64,000 nucleotides of DNA, from contig JAEYLX010000067.1 of assembly GCA_023407575.1 (NCBI GenBank), forward strand, positions 272,015-336,014, written 5' to 3'. The notes beneath the pieces were generated by a model that was not told the origin of the DNA, made no database searches, and saw only the letters and a program-made list of their open reading frames with translations. This document shows positions 17,789-26,683 of this stretch, piece after piece (position 1 is the first letter of the stretch; every line of letters begins with the position of its first letter). A program made the translations under genes and the position numbers. The stretch comes from Bacillota bacterium (GTDB taxonomy: Bacteria; Bacillota; Clostridia; Lachnospirales; Lachnospiraceae).

Positions 17789-18643
17789 TTATATTTTATT
17801 CATTCCTTCTATGTTCTTTGATGGTATAAAACTATCGAAGATAAACAGATCGTAATACTTGCCGCTTCTGTCATATTCTTCCTGGGTTTGTATGGTCCAG
17901 GCAACTGATTTAACTTTGTACAATTTACGGCATACGGTAAAGGACAGGCTATCCTTATACACATGGTGATATGCAATAAAATCAGGCCTTGCAAGAAAGT
18001 TTAGTAACAAATATTTGATTAAAAAGTGCTGAAGGAGATTACCAGTTATTTTTTCTCTAAGGAAATCTGTAGACAGCTGACCACGAACTACCCCGGGTAA
18101 ATGCTTTTTATACCAGATAAGTGCTAATGTATTAAAGGATTGTATACAATATACCCCCTGATAATCCCTTAGTGTGGCTGCTGTGACCTTACAAAGTCTT
18201 GTCGCTATTAACGGTGCTTTTAACTCAATGATAATTGGTACTTTTGTGTTAATCTCTTTTAATACCTGTTCCAATGTGGGTATTTTTTCCCTGGAATGGA
18301 AAAGAGTATACTTTTTTAACTCTTCATAGGTCAACTCTGCTACTTTGTTAGATATACCACAAGCTCTCTGCAGATTACGATCATGAAAAACGATTGGCAC
18401 CAAATCCTTAGTTAACTGTACATCAAGTTCTATTCCATATCCCTTTTCTACTGCTAATCGAAATGCCTTAAGGGAGTTCTCTGGAGCTACGCCTTTGTTA
18501 TCATGCAAACCTCGGTGCGCATATAGCCATCCATCCAAATGGTTGCTCTTGGGATTATGCTTTAGGTTTGGCATTATAGCTAGTAAATATAGAATAATGA
18601 GAACCAAAACAGTACTTATTACAATTAGAAAAGCTGGATTCAT
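17789..18643 (-). CDS. Membrane-anchored glycerophosphodiester phosphodiesterase
   Basis: Hydrolyses glycerophosphodiesters to glycerol-3-phosphate and an alcohol. 284 aa. It has an N-terminal transmembrane helix at about 4-24, then the GDPD barrel with AHRGLHDN (about 42-49), APENSLKAF (about 53-61), the metal-binding ELDVQLTKD (about 72-80), FHDRNLQRAC (about 86-95) and IIELKAP. The first His-Arg and the second His are present, so it should be active. ATG 18643 has AAAGGAGGT upstream. It follows the methyltransferase gene by 19 nt and probably shares its transcript. Confidence 0.92.
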   Translation of the reverse strand: MNPAFLIVISTVLVLIILYLLAIMPNLKHNPKSNHLDGWLYAHRGLHDNKGVAPENSLKAFRLAVEKGYGIELDVQLTKDLVPIVFHDRNLQRACGISNKVAELTYEELKKYTLFHSREKIPTLEQVLKEINTKVPIIIELKAPLIATRLCKVTAATLRDYQGVYCIQSFNTLALIWYKKHLPGVVRGQLSTDFLREKITGNLLQHFLIKYLLLNFLARPDFIAYHHVYKDSLSFTVCRKLYKVKSVAWTIQTQEEYDRSGKYYDLFIFDSFIPSKNIEGMNKI

Positions 18644-18662
18644 AAATACCTCCTTTTCTCAC

Positions 18663-19415
18663 TTACTTTGCATGGTTTGTAAATACATATGCCCCAATAC
18701 CCACAGCAATGGTTAAATTGAGGGAATCCACCTCCGGTGACTGTGGAATAAAAATACTTGTTCCAAGTTTAGAGAAGGAGGGTTCCAGTCCAGTTGCTTC
18801 ATTTCCAAATACAAGGGAAAACAGCTTGGATTTTGGGCATTCCTCCAAGGTTAATGTTTTCTCCCCATCCAGCATAAAGGTGAAGATATCATGATTGCCA
18901 TACTGTGCCTGATATTCCGCAAAGGAGTTAAAATGTTTCAGATTTAGTCGAAATAATGCCCCCATGGAGGAACGGACAGTTTTTGGATGAAACACATCTG
19001 CTCCCGGTAAAATAATCGCAATATTATTGATGCCAAACCCTACTGATGTCCTAAGAATTGTTCCCAGGTTTCCCATATTACTTGGATTAACTAATACAAT
19101 ATGTGGCTTATCACCATCAAGCTTACTCTCATATTTATTAAAAATCCCTACTACATAACAATTATCCTTGTCCGACAATTTTGATATTAGCTTTGGATTA
19201 ATTTCTAAAGTTACTTTCTTCTCCTTACACAATCCCTGAAGATGGTCCATATCAGTAAAGCTGGCATCTGCCAGAACCTTAACCACCTGTTCCGGTTTTG
19301 TTTTCAAAAGTTCAAAGGTAGGAAATGCACCTAAACTATAGGAATAATCAGAATCCTTTTTATATGGCTTTATTAATTGGTTGTTATTCGCTGTATTATT
19401 AATATCCTGTTTCAT
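18663..19415 (-). CDS. SpoU/TrmH-family RNA 2'-O-methyltransferase
   Basis: A SAM-dependent SPOUT methyltransferase of 250 aa. The three knot motifs are visible in the C-terminal half: NPSNMGNLGTILRT (motif 1, about 130-143), LVFGNEATGL (motif 2, about 200-209) and IPQSPEVDSLNLTIAVGIG (motif 3, about 224-242). The N-terminal part is not a clear L30e-like substrate-binding domain. The target RNA cannot be named from sequence. The start ATG at 19415 has TGGAGG upstream. First gene of a two-gene unit with the GDPD gene. Confidence 0.9.
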   Translation of the reverse strand: MKQDINNTANNNQLIKPYKKDSDYSYSLGAFPTFELLKTKPEQVVKVLADASFTDMDHLQGLCKEKKVTLEINPKLISKLSDKDNCYVVGIFNKYESKLDGDKPHIVLVNPSNMGNLGTILRTSVGFGINNIAIILPGADVFHPKTVRSSMGALFRLNLKHFNSFAEYQAQYGNHDIFTFMLDGEKTLTLEECPKSKLFSLVFGNEATGLEPSFSKLGTSIFIPQSPEVDSLNLTIAVGIGAYVFTNHAK

Positions 19416-19446
19416 TTTAATCCTCCAAAAACATTACAATGATAAG

Positions 19447-19533
19447 AAAAACCCGTAGATCAAATGTACTTGCTTCCTATAAGTAAGATCTCAAGATCTA
19501 ACCTATAAGAGCAGTATAACCTCTGCTACGGGT
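19447..19533 (-). terminator. Branched terminator-like structure after degV
   Basis: The outer arms ACCCGTAG (19451-19458) and CTACGGGT (19526-19533) are exact complements. On the minus strand they are followed by TTTTTCTT. The 67-nt loop contains a self-complementary AGATCTTGAGATCT and two direct copies of CCTATAAG. A simple terminator does not need this much structure. Confidence 0.6.
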
Positions 19534-19546
19534 CTAATGTTATAGT

Positions 19547-20425
19547 TTATTCTGATTGATTGCCGGAATAAACAAGCGCCAGCATGCCTGGTCCTGTATG
19601 CGTGCCAATTACAGGTCCAATATTCGTTATAATGACATCTTCAACGACTTGTTTACTGCGGATTAGCTTCTCCAACTCCTGCGCCTGAGCTAAATCATCC
19701 CCATGACCAATGATGACCGTCTGATTCGTAAGATCAGTTCCTTCTGTGTGAAGTTTTGTAAATAAATAATCCAGTTCTGCTTTATTTCCCCTGATTTTAG
19801 ATAGAACCACAAGCTTTCCTGATTCATCGGTACTTAACACTGGTTTAATTTTTAACGCTGTACCAACAAAAGCTTCTATGGAGGAAATTCTACCACCTCT
19901 TTTGAGGTAGAATAAATCTTTAACCGTAAACCAATGACGAACCTTAAGCTTATTCTCTTCCACCCAATTCTTAAGCTCTTCCAAATCCATTCCACTCTTC
20001 TTTTTTATAGCTGCTTGTAGCACAAGCAGGCCTTCTCCAACAGATGCACATAGAGAGTCTACACAATAAATCTTTTGATTTGGATATTCCTGCGCTAATT
20101 CCTGTTTTGCCAATTGTGCAGCTTGAAAGGTTCCACTTAATCCGGAGGAAAAACCTATGTAAATGACATCTTTCCCTGATTTAAGTATATCTCCAAAAAA
20201 TTCAATGAATTTAATTGGTGTTATTTGTGAGGTATGTGACGTTGCACCATTTTTTAATTTCGAATAAAAGTCAGCTATACTAAGTTCCCTCTCATCTGGA
20301 TAGTGAGTGTATTCCGCATCATCAATACTTACCCCCATTGGAATTACAGAAATCTCATGTTCTTCAATTATATTAATAGGTAAATCTAATGTTGCATCAC
20401 TTACAATTACATATTCATTCATCAT
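19547..20425 (-). CDS. DegV-family fatty acid-binding protein
   Basis: A 292-aa DegV-domain protein. In Firmicutes these proteins bind acyl chains and, as FakB, present them to the kinase FakA for phosphorylation. The N-terminal EDD-fold lobe carries IVSDATLDLP (about 7-16) and TSHTSQITP (about 62-70). The acyl-phosphate region is seen in YIGFSSGLSGTFQAA (about 94-108), DSLCASVGEG and LKRGGRIS (about 175-182). The C-terminal GPVIGTHTGPGMLALVY is diagnostic. No fakA lies in the window. The ATG at 20425 has AAGGAG six nt upstream. Single gene with its own terminator. Confidence 0.93.
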   Translation of the reverse strand: MMNEYVIVSDATLDLPINIIEEHEISVIPMGVSIDDAEYTHYPDERELSIADFYSKLKNGATSHTSQITPIKFIEFFGDILKSGKDVIYIGFSSGLSGTFQAAQLAKQELAQEYPNQKIYCVDSLCASVGEGLLVLQAAIKKKSGMDLEELKNWVEENKLKVRHWFTVKDLFYLKRGGRISSIEAFVGTALKIKPVLSTDESGKLVVLSKIRGNKAELDYLFTKLHTEGTDLTNQTVIIGHGDDLAQAQELEKLIRSKQVVEDVIITNIGPVIGTHTGPGMLALVYSGNQSE

Positions 20426-20607
20426 TATAAACTCCTTATATAATCTCTACGGATTCTCACTATATAACCCCTAACTCCCACGAAAGAAATAACTCGCATT
20501 ATTCATTTTACTACGATTATGTACTATAAAGCAAGACACAATCCCGGATTTCTAGGATATGTCGACCAAAAATTGTAACAGTTCCGCTATCATTCTAAAT
20601 ATTACAG

Positions 20608-20662
20608 TATGAGTTCGATAAAGGAATTTCAAATCAGAGTATTTACATTTATCAAACTCATA
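20608..20662. other. 15-bp inverted repeat after the AEC transporter gene
   Basis: TATGAGTTCGATAAA (20608-20622) and TTTATCAAACTCATA (20648-20662) pair with one mismatch and a 25-nt loop. It lies 35 nt after the stop of the minus-strand gene. There is no T-run, so terminator function is uncertain. Confidence 0.45.
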
Positions 20663-20696
20663 TCATAGACCTGGTTAGGTTGTATTGTTATAAATA

Positions 20697-21626
20697 CTAT
20701 GTTATAAGAAAATTTGCGACAATCATAACCAAAGGAATTGTTACAATTGAAAAAATAGTCGTTACTGCAAAAAGTTCGGATGCATACAAATAATTCTTAT
20801 CATATTTCAAGGCAAAGAGGTTGACGCTTGCAGCAGTAGGGCAGGCAGCTGCAAGAATTGAAGTCAGCAGTACAATTCTTTCCATGTCGAATAGGTGGAA
20901 TAATAATAACATTGCAACAGGAATAAAAATTAACTTCAAAAAAGTCAGATAGAAAATTTTGATTTTGCGGAATAATTTAATTAGGTCTGTTTGAGCTATC
21001 GTTACACCGGATACTAACATTGCTAAAGGTGTGTTCATATCTCCCAGATAAGACAACGCTTCAATCATCACATTCGGAAGCATTATCTTACCTACAAAGA
21101 ATAAAAACCCGCCTAGGGTTGCTAAAATAGAGGGTGATAATAGCGCTTTTATTATCATCTTTTTATCCGTTCTTCCTGACATTGTTATCATGCCATGAGT
21201 CCAAATAAATAGATTAAAAATTGTCATGTAGGCTGTTAAATAAAAGACTCCTTCACTTCCTAAAATACCATTTACTAAAGGTATTCCGATAAAGCCACAA
21301 TTGGAATAAATAATAGCAAAACGCTCTATTACCAGGTCTGGTTTATTATTCTTTTTTCGAACAATGAAACGTGCTGCAAGGATAGCAAAGAAATGCGTTA
21401 CAGCTGCCATTAGAAAAGAGACTAATAACCCTGATAGTAAATTTGCTTGAAATTCTCTTTGGTAGGAAACAAAGATTAGGATTGGATTGACCAGCACAAG
21501 CACCAAATCAGCCAGTTTCTTATTCATTTCATTATCAATCAATTTAGTTTTATAACATACAATACCTGCTAAAATAATAAAAAACATAATCATTATCTGC
21601 ATAAATGCAGTGACTGCCAAATTCAT
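20697..21626 (-). CDS. AEC-family (auxin efflux carrier-like) permease
   Basis: A 309-aa membrane protein with about ten helices in two repeated halves, as in the AEC family, whose bacterial members move malate, malonate or other organic acids. Supporting segments are ILAGIVCYKTKLI near residue 18, NCGFIGIPLVNGILG near 109-123 in the first half, and AACPTAASVNLFALKYD near 261 in the second. The substrate is unknown. The start ATG at 21626 has GGAAAGAG upstream. No neighbour suggests the substrate. Confidence 0.88.
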   Translation of the reverse strand: MNLAVTAFMQIMIMFFIILAGIVCYKTKLIDNEMNKKLADLVLVLVNPILIFVSYQREFQANLLSGLLVSFLMAAVTHFFAILAARFIVRKKNNKPDLVIERFAIIYSNCGFIGIPLVNGILGSEGVFYLTAYMTIFNLFIWTHGMITMSGRTDKKMIIKALLSPSILATLGGFLFFVGKIMLPNVMIEALSYLGDMNTPLAMLVSGVTIAQTDLIKLFRKIKIFYLTFLKLIFIPVAMLLLFHLFDMERIVLLTSILAAACPTAASVNLFALKYDKNYLYASELFAVTTIFSIVTIPLVMIVANFLIT

Positions 21627-21936
21627 ATATTTCTCTCTTTCCTATGTAATTGCAATATTATGTCAATGAAGCAGCTAAAATAACCTTATTTTATGCCTCG
21701 CTAGATATTATGCACTCATTTTCAACTATGTTCAAGATAAAATTAACTTTTTTAAATTTAAGATATAAAAACCAGTAATAAAAAAGTTTGTCTGCTGCAT
21801 ATTTTATTGTATCGGCAAGTCCTTACAATTATGACTATTGGATAGCCTGACTAAGACTCATGCCCTTTGCCTTTGCATGAGCCTTCTTTATGCCTTTCAC
21901 ATATATAATATCGTTTACTTTGGAAAGGAAAAAACC
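21627..21936. other. Divergent intergenic region between the AEC permease and mntP
   Basis: About 310 nt. A 7-bp hairpin CTCATGC/GCATGAG with an 11-nt loop lies at 21857-21881, 56 nt upstream of the mntP start, followed by a pyrimidine-rich run. I looked for the conserved bases of the yybP-ykoY manganese riboswitch, which often controls mntP, and did not find them. Confidence 0.4.
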
Positions 21937-22512
21937 ATGGATTATACAACTCTTTTTCTTCTTGCACTTGGTTTATCAGCAGACGCCTTTGCTGTAGCTA
22001 TTACCAATGGAATTTATCACAATCGTATTTCAAAAAAAGAATGTCTATTAACTGGATTTACGTTTGGATTATTTCAAGGTTTAATGCCAATCATCGGTTA
22101 TTTCCTGGGTTCCACCTTCTCCGATGTCTTGAATAATTACCATCACTGGATAGCTTTCTTCCTGCTTGGTGCTATCGGGATAAATATGGTTACTGAAGCC
22201 ATTAAGGAGAGAAAAAATCCCGAAGCCGAGGTTGAGGCAGTGGATATCTTTGCTCCAAGAAATTTAACCCTGCAAGGGATTGCCACCAGCATAGATGCCT
22301 TGGCAGCTGGAGTAAGTTTAGCGGTATTAGAAATTAATATTGCTACTTCTGCCCTGCTGATTGGTATCATTACATTTACCTTTTGTACTCTGGGGGTCTA
22401 CATAGGTAAAATGTGCGGCACCTTATTAGGATATCGCGCAAGACTACTCGGAGGCATTGTGATTATTGGAATTGGGTCTAAAATCTTTATAGAAAACCAA
22501 TTCCTTGCTTAG
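21937..22512 (+). CDS. mntP: MntP-type manganese efflux pump
   Basis: Small membrane transporter exporting Mn(II). 191 aa from the ATG at 21937, which has GGAAAGGAA upstream; a frame open further upstream adds 33 implausible residues across the leader hairpin. Six helices are expected. The two repeated acidic motifs of the family are visible: ALGLSADAFAVAITNG (about 9-24) and GIATSIDALAAGVSL (about 115-129), with Asp residues thought to bind the metal. FGLFQGLMPIIGY follows the first motif, as in the MntP/YebN family. Confidence 0.92.
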   Translation: MDYTTLFLLALGLSADAFAVAITNGIYHNRISKKECLLTGFTFGLFQGLMPIIGYFLGSTFSDVLNNYHHWIAFFLLGAIGINMVTEAIKERKNPEAEVEAVDIFAPRNLTLQGIATSIDALAAGVSLAVLEINIATSALLIGIITFTFCTLGVYIGKMCGTLLGYRARLLGGIVIIGIGSKIFIENQFLA

Positions 22513-22613
22513 AAAAAGTGGAATATGAATATTATGGATTGATAATTTAGCTTTCTTGTATAATAATAAAAGAAAGGTAAATGTTCAGAGATACCTACGG
22601 AAAGGAGTTCTTA

Positions 22614-23246
22614 ATGTCATACGAAGCATTTTTCAATAAATTGCCAAGCATAGAAACACAACATCTTATCCTACGTCAAATTTCTGAAAGCGAGGATGAC
22701 GGCAGAGACAGCCTTGAGTTCATTAATGACTATAGTGTATATCGCTTTTGGGGAATGTATGATGAGTCTAAAGATTTAAATGGCCGTCGTCGCCCCAAGA
22801 AAAAAATCAAATTGGATTATCATTATAATGTTACCATGAAGGAATATCGGGCTGGCAGGGAATTATCCTGGTTAATGGAGCTGAAGGACTCCCATAAAGT
22901 AATCGGTGAAATTGTTCTATATGATTTTAGATTAAAAAAACAAGCGGATATAGGTTATCGCATTAATAAAGAATATTGGGGAAAAGGTTATGCTCCAGAG
23001 GCCGGACAAGCTATGGTTAAGGCAGCCTTTGAATATTTGGATTTGGATCGTCTTCAAATTCGATGCTTTACGAATAATAATGGCTCAATTCGTGTGGCAC
23101 AAAAACTGGGCTTCACACAAGAAGGTCAAATTCGTGGCGGCGCAATCTTAAATGTAATGACGGATTATTACATCTTTGGTTTATTAAAAAAAGAATATGA
23201 TTTATTGCCAATTAGTAACGAACTAGTAAAAATAGAAGAAGCCTAG
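22614..23246 (+). CDS. RimJ/RimL-like GNAT acetyltransferase
   Basis: A 210-aa acetyltransferase of the GNAT type. The N-terminal LPSIETQHLILRQISESE is typical of the ribosomal-protein acetyltransferase-like group. Motif A is ADIGYRINKEYWGKGYAPEA with the acetyl-CoA-binding GKGYAPEA, followed by RCFTNNNGSIRVAQKLGF. The substrate is unknown; an antibiotic or protein alpha-amine are both possible. ATG 22614 has AAAGGAG seven nt upstream; a longer start at 22581 is poorly supported. It lies 17 nt before an epimerase gene and is probably cotranscribed with it. Confidence 0.88.
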   Translation: MSYEAFFNKLPSIETQHLILRQISESEDDGRDSLEFINDYSVYRFWGMYDESKDLNGRRRPKKKIKLDYHYNVTMKEYRAGRELSWLMELKDSHKVIGEIVLYDFRLKKQADIGYRINKEYWGKGYAPEAGQAMVKAAFEYLDLDRLQIRCFTNNNGSIRVAQKLGFTQEGQIRGGAILNVMTDYYIFGLLKKEYDLLPISNELVKIEEA

Positions 23247-23263
23247 AAAAGGAGTTACCTATT

Positions 23264-24283
23264 ATGAAAAAGGCATTATTTATAGGAGGCACTGGTACCA
23301 TTAGTACTGCAATAACAGCACTGGCACCTCAATGCGGTTTCGAATTATATTTATTAAATAGAGGAAATAGAAAAGCTCTAGTTCCTGACTCTGTTAAAGT
23401 AATTGAAGCTGATATTAATAACGAAGCTGATGTGAGAGAAAAATTAAAGGATTTAAGTTTTGATGTAGTGGCTCAATTTATTGCATTTACACCGGACGCA
23501 CTCGAGCGAGATGTACGTTTATTCACAGGTAAAACAAAGCAATATATTTTTATCAGTTCCGCATCTGCCTATCAGAAGCCCTTAGCCAGTCCTGTTATAA
23601 CTGAAAGTACCCCCTTATATAATCCATACTGGGAATATTCTCGTAATAAAATTGCCTGCGAAGACTTCCTTATGGATCAATATAGAAATCATAGTTTCCC
23701 AATTACAATTGTTCGACCAAGTCACACCTATGGCGATTCCAGTATCCCATTAGCAATACATGGCAGAAACGGCAATTATAGTGTAATTAATCGAATTAAG
23801 CAAGGGAAAAAAGTTATTATTCATGGTGATGGAAGCTCTCTATGGACCTTAACACACAACACAGACTTTGCGAAAGCCTTTGTCGGTTTAATGGGTAATA
23901 AGCATGCAATTGGCGAAGCTGTGCAAATTACTTCTGATGAAAGCCTAACCTGGAATCAAATTTATGAGATTATTGGTGATGCGCTGGGTGTCACTCCAAA
24001 AATTGTTCATATACCGTCCGATACTTTAGCAAAAGCCCATCCTGACTACCTGGGTGGTTTAATTGGGGATAAAGCAAATTCTGTTATTTTTGACAATACT
24101 AAGGTAAAGCGATTAGTTCCAGAATATAAAGCTGTAGTACGATTTGACCAGGGTATCAGACAGACCTTGGCTTATATCGAACAGCATCCAGAGCATCAAG
24201 GAGAAGATAAAGAATTTGATGAATGGACGGATAAGATGATAGAAGCATATGAAGCTTTTGAGAAAAATCTTCCCACCTTGTAA
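23264..24283 (+). CDS. NAD(P)-dependent epimerase/dehydratase (extended SDR)
   Basis: A 339-aa Rossmann-fold protein of the extended short-chain dehydrogenase type. The N-terminal nucleotide loop is FIGGTGTISTAI (about 6-17), an acidic residue ends the second strand region, and ISSASAYQKP with YWEYSRNK supplies the Ser and Tyr-xxx-Lys of the active site (about 97-133). RPSHTYGD (about 150-157) is typical of nucleotide-sugar epimerases. A C-terminal acidic helical tail (about 310-339) is present. The substrate is unknown. ATG 23264 has AAAGGAG upstream. Confidence 0.88.
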   Translation: MKKALFIGGTGTISTAITALAPQCGFELYLLNRGNRKALVPDSVKVIEADINNEADVREKLKDLSFDVVAQFIAFTPDALERDVRLFTGKTKQYIFISSASAYQKPLASPVITESTPLYNPYWEYSRNKIACEDFLMDQYRNHSFPITIVRPSHTYGDSSIPLAIHGRNGNYSVINRIKQGKKVIIHGDGSSLWTLTHNTDFAKAFVGLMGNKHAIGEAVQITSDESLTWNQIYEIIGDALGVTPKIVHIPSDTLAKAHPDYLGGLIGDKANSVIFDNTKVKRLVPEYKAVVRFDQGIRQTLAYIEQHPEHQGEDKEFDEWTDKMIEAYEAFEKNLPTL

Positions 24284-24356
24284 ATATTGATTCGAGCGTC
24301 AGGCTTTAAACTATTGTACCTCATGATTTTAGGTACTAAGAAAGGTTTATTTACTT

Positions 24357-25181
24357 ATGAAAACTCTTTATATTTCAGATTTAGATGGTACTCTCCTACA
24401 ACCTGATATTACCTTATCCAAGAATACCATAACTACTTTAAACTCACTTATGGAACAAGGTTTGCATTTCTCCGTTGCTACTGCAAGATCCATTGCCTCT
24501 ATAAAGCATATATTACAAGATGTACAGATTTCCCTGCCAGTGGTCTTAATGAATGGGGTATGTATCTACGACTTAAATAAAGCAGAATATCTTCACATCG
24601 AATTCTTACCCAAGCCAAGTGTGGACGCTCTACTTGATTTAATTAAGACAAATCACTTAAAAGGTTTTGTTTATACTATTAAAGATGGTGCCATGTCAAC
24701 TTATTATGAGGATTTGAGTTATAAAGCTTTAAAGGATTTTTATCAGGAACGGGTAGATCTCTATCAGAAGAAATTTACACAGATTGATGACTTTTCTTTA
24801 TTGCGTGAAGAACCCATTATTTATTTCTCGTTAATGGACCGGGAAGAAGCTCTTCAGCCTATCTATGAACTATTGAAGTTAATTCCTGATTTGAACTGCA
24901 CCTTTTACAAAGATAATTACTCACCAGATTTCTGGTATCTTGAGGTATTTAGCAAGAATGCTTCAAAATATCATGCTGTCAAACGTCTACGAGAGATGCT
25001 TGGTTACGAGCATGTAGTTTGTTTTGGTGATAATCGTAATGATCTGCCAATGTTCGAAGCAAGCGATACCAGAATTGCAGTTGGTAATGCAGTACCAGAA
25101 CTTAAAGAGAAAGCTGATTATATTGTTGGTAATAACACCTGTGAAGGGGTTGCTACCTGGTTATCAGAGAACTATAAATAA
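24357..25181 (+). CDS. Cof-type HAD-superfamily phosphatase
   Basis: A 274-aa HAD hydrolase with a C2B cap (Cof/YwpJ type), which usually dephosphorylates sugar phosphates or cofactors. Motif I is ISDLDGTLL (about 6-14) with the nucleophile and acid Asps, motif II is the Thr in SVATARS (about 39-45), motif III Lys is in KNASKYHAVKRL (about 201-212), and motif IV is CFGDNRNDLPMFE (about 224-236). All catalytic residues are present. The start ATG at 24357 has AAAGG 11 nt upstream. It follows the epimerase gene by 73 nt and ends at a strong terminator. Confidence 0.92.
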   Translation: MKTLYISDLDGTLLQPDITLSKNTITTLNSLMEQGLHFSVATARSIASIKHILQDVQISLPVVLMNGVCIYDLNKAEYLHIEFLPKPSVDALLDLIKTNHLKGFVYTIKDGAMSTYYEDLSYKALKDFYQERVDLYQKKFTQIDDFSLLREEPIIYFSLMDREEALQPIYELLKLIPDLNCTFYKDNYSPDFWYLEVFSKNASKYHAVKRLREMLGYEHVVCFGDNRNDLPMFEASDTRIAVGNAVPELKEKADYIVGNNTCEGVATWLSENYK

Positions 25182-25270
25182 GATAATTTTGAATATCCTT
25201 TGGCTTATTCATCTGGTTTGAAATCATAACTACAACATGAAGTACAATTAAAATATTATATATGTATCTA

Positions 25271-25330
25271 AAAATCGCTGTATATGATAGACAGTTTCCT
25301 ACTGTTCTATTCGTATACAGCGATCTTTTA
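25271..25330. terminator. Bidirectional terminator between the HAD and histidine phosphatase genes
   Basis: ATCGCTGTATA pairs exactly with TATACAGCGAT, with a further inner stem GACAGT/ACTGT, and is flanked by A-rich and T-rich tracts on both sides. It lies between convergent genes. Confidence 0.9.
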
Positions 25331-25368
25331 TACGTTCCTATAAAATATTTAATTCCTATGTAGGTGTT

Positions 25369-26022
25369 TTAAACACGAGGTTTTGCACCATCCCGCCTTA
25401 ATTCCGGATGACCTTCCAAATGTGCAGAGTCGTTAAAGCGTTCTAAATAAAATCGATCTCTTCTCACGTTATAAATCAACTGTGTTATGCTTGTATCTTC
25501 CAGAGAAACACCGAACAAAAATCTTCTTGCCTGACTTCGTCCAAACAAAGCTGCTAAGAGAACACGAATGGTACCGCCGTGCGTTACGACAGCAATATTT
25601 CCCTTTCCACTTTGGACGATTTCCTGAATTACTGGCATAGCGCGCTCATAAACAAAGGTTCCATTCTCACCTTCTGGATAAGGAATATCTTCAATCAACT
25701 TTTGCTGCTCAATTTTAAACTCCCTAAAATGTTCTGAATTATATTCATTTGAATTACCCTCCAGTAACCCAAAAGATATTTCTCTTAATTCTTCTCGTAT
25801 TTCATGCTCCAGGCCTAAAGTAGCATTCATAACCTCTGCTGTCTGCTTGGCACGAAGCAAATTACTGGAGTATAAGGCGTCAATATTGTAATGCTTTAGG
25901 CGTTGTGTTAATAATTCTGTCTGAATACGTCCCTCTTCGGAAAGATCGCCATCAAAATTACACAGATTACTACTCTGTCTACCATGCCTTATTAAATATA
26001 GGTTCACCATATTCACCATCAT
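25369..26022 (-). CDS. Histidine phosphatase family protein (phosphoglycerate mutase-like)
   Basis: About 217 aa. The catalytic LIRHGRQSSN lies near the N-terminus, the second-half YSSNLLRAKQTAEV gives the phosphate-binding Arg, REISFGLLEG the acid Glu, and VVTHGGTIRVLL the second His. The substrate cannot be told; family members act on sugar phosphates, nucleotides or alpha-ribazole phosphate. Several starts are close together (GTG 26025, ATG 26022, 26019, 26010); ATG 26022 is 8 nt from GAGG. It converges on the HAD gene with a shared terminator. Confidence 0.88.
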   Translation of the reverse strand: MMVNMVNLYLIRHGRQSSNLCNFDGDLSEEGRIQTELLTQRLKHYNIDALYSSNLLRAKQTAEVMNATLGLEHEIREELREISFGLLEGNSNEYNSEHFREFKIEQQKLIEDIPYPEGENGTFVYERAMPVIQEIVQSGKGNIAVVTHGGTIRVLLAALFGRSQARRFLFGVSLEDTSITQLIYNVRRDRFYLERFNDSAHLEGHPELRRDGAKPRV

Positions 26023-26161
26023 CACCTCATCCTCAGATATCGGTTTATAATTCGTAAAGAATAAATTTTCCTTACACCAACTACTATGAACCTTATTTTA
26101 CAATCATTTTTATATACTGTCAATCTTATTAGATGAGTGGAGACAGTGCACTTGAACTCTA

Positions 26162-26491
26162 TTAATTCTGGTCCTTCGAATGCTGTTGTTTTAACTCGTA
26201 AATTGTCTGATATGTTTGCATTCTGGCAATAAAATCATGTTCTGAAATCAAGCCTGCCTGGTAAGCATATTCTATAATGTAACAAGTGAAAGCAACAAAT
26301 CGAAAATGTCCAAACAATAAATCAAAACGTTCGGTCTCGAAGTATTTATTTATAATATCCCAATAATGAGTACTTAACTCATTCACTACGTCGCCTGGTT
26401 GCTCATGCAATAGCTCATTCAGTTCATCTAGCTTATTTTCAGAAAACAGTCCTTTCAGGTCTGCATCCAGTTGTAAATACTCTTCCTTCAT
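26162..26491 (-). CDS. Small soluble hypothetical protein
   Basis: A 109-aa protein not recognised. It is acidic and probably all-helical, with a WDIINKYFETERFDLLFGHFRF segment in the middle rich in aromatic residues. There is no signal peptide or membrane helix. The start is the ATG at 26491, correctly placed after GAGGAGAT; a longer frame reading back to 26536 crosses that ribosome site. It is a single gene between the histidine phosphatase and the chemoreceptor, with 136 and 192 nt on either side. Confidence 0.72.
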   Translation of the reverse strand: MKEEYLQLDADLKGLFSENKLDELNELLHEQPGDVVNELSTHYWDIINKYFETERFDLLFGHFRFVAFTCYIIEYAYQAGLISEHDFIARMQTYQTIYELKQQHSKDQN

Positions 26492-26683
26492 TATTTTATC
26501 TCCTCTCGAGGTGTCTACGTCTAAATTCCTGTCCAAATAGTTTACATGATTTCAGACATATTTACAAGCAGCTTTATGTCACTATAGTATTGTATTATAT
26601 CCGATTACCCTCAATTCTAAGAAAGTACTATGAATTCGATAATTATTTTAGGAAGCCTTTATTAAACTCATTGCATAAACTAG

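Noticed and set aside
21627..21936. Manganese (yybP-ykoY) riboswitch before mntP
   Set aside because: Expected from gene identity, but I could not find the conserved loop sequences; only a small hairpin is present.
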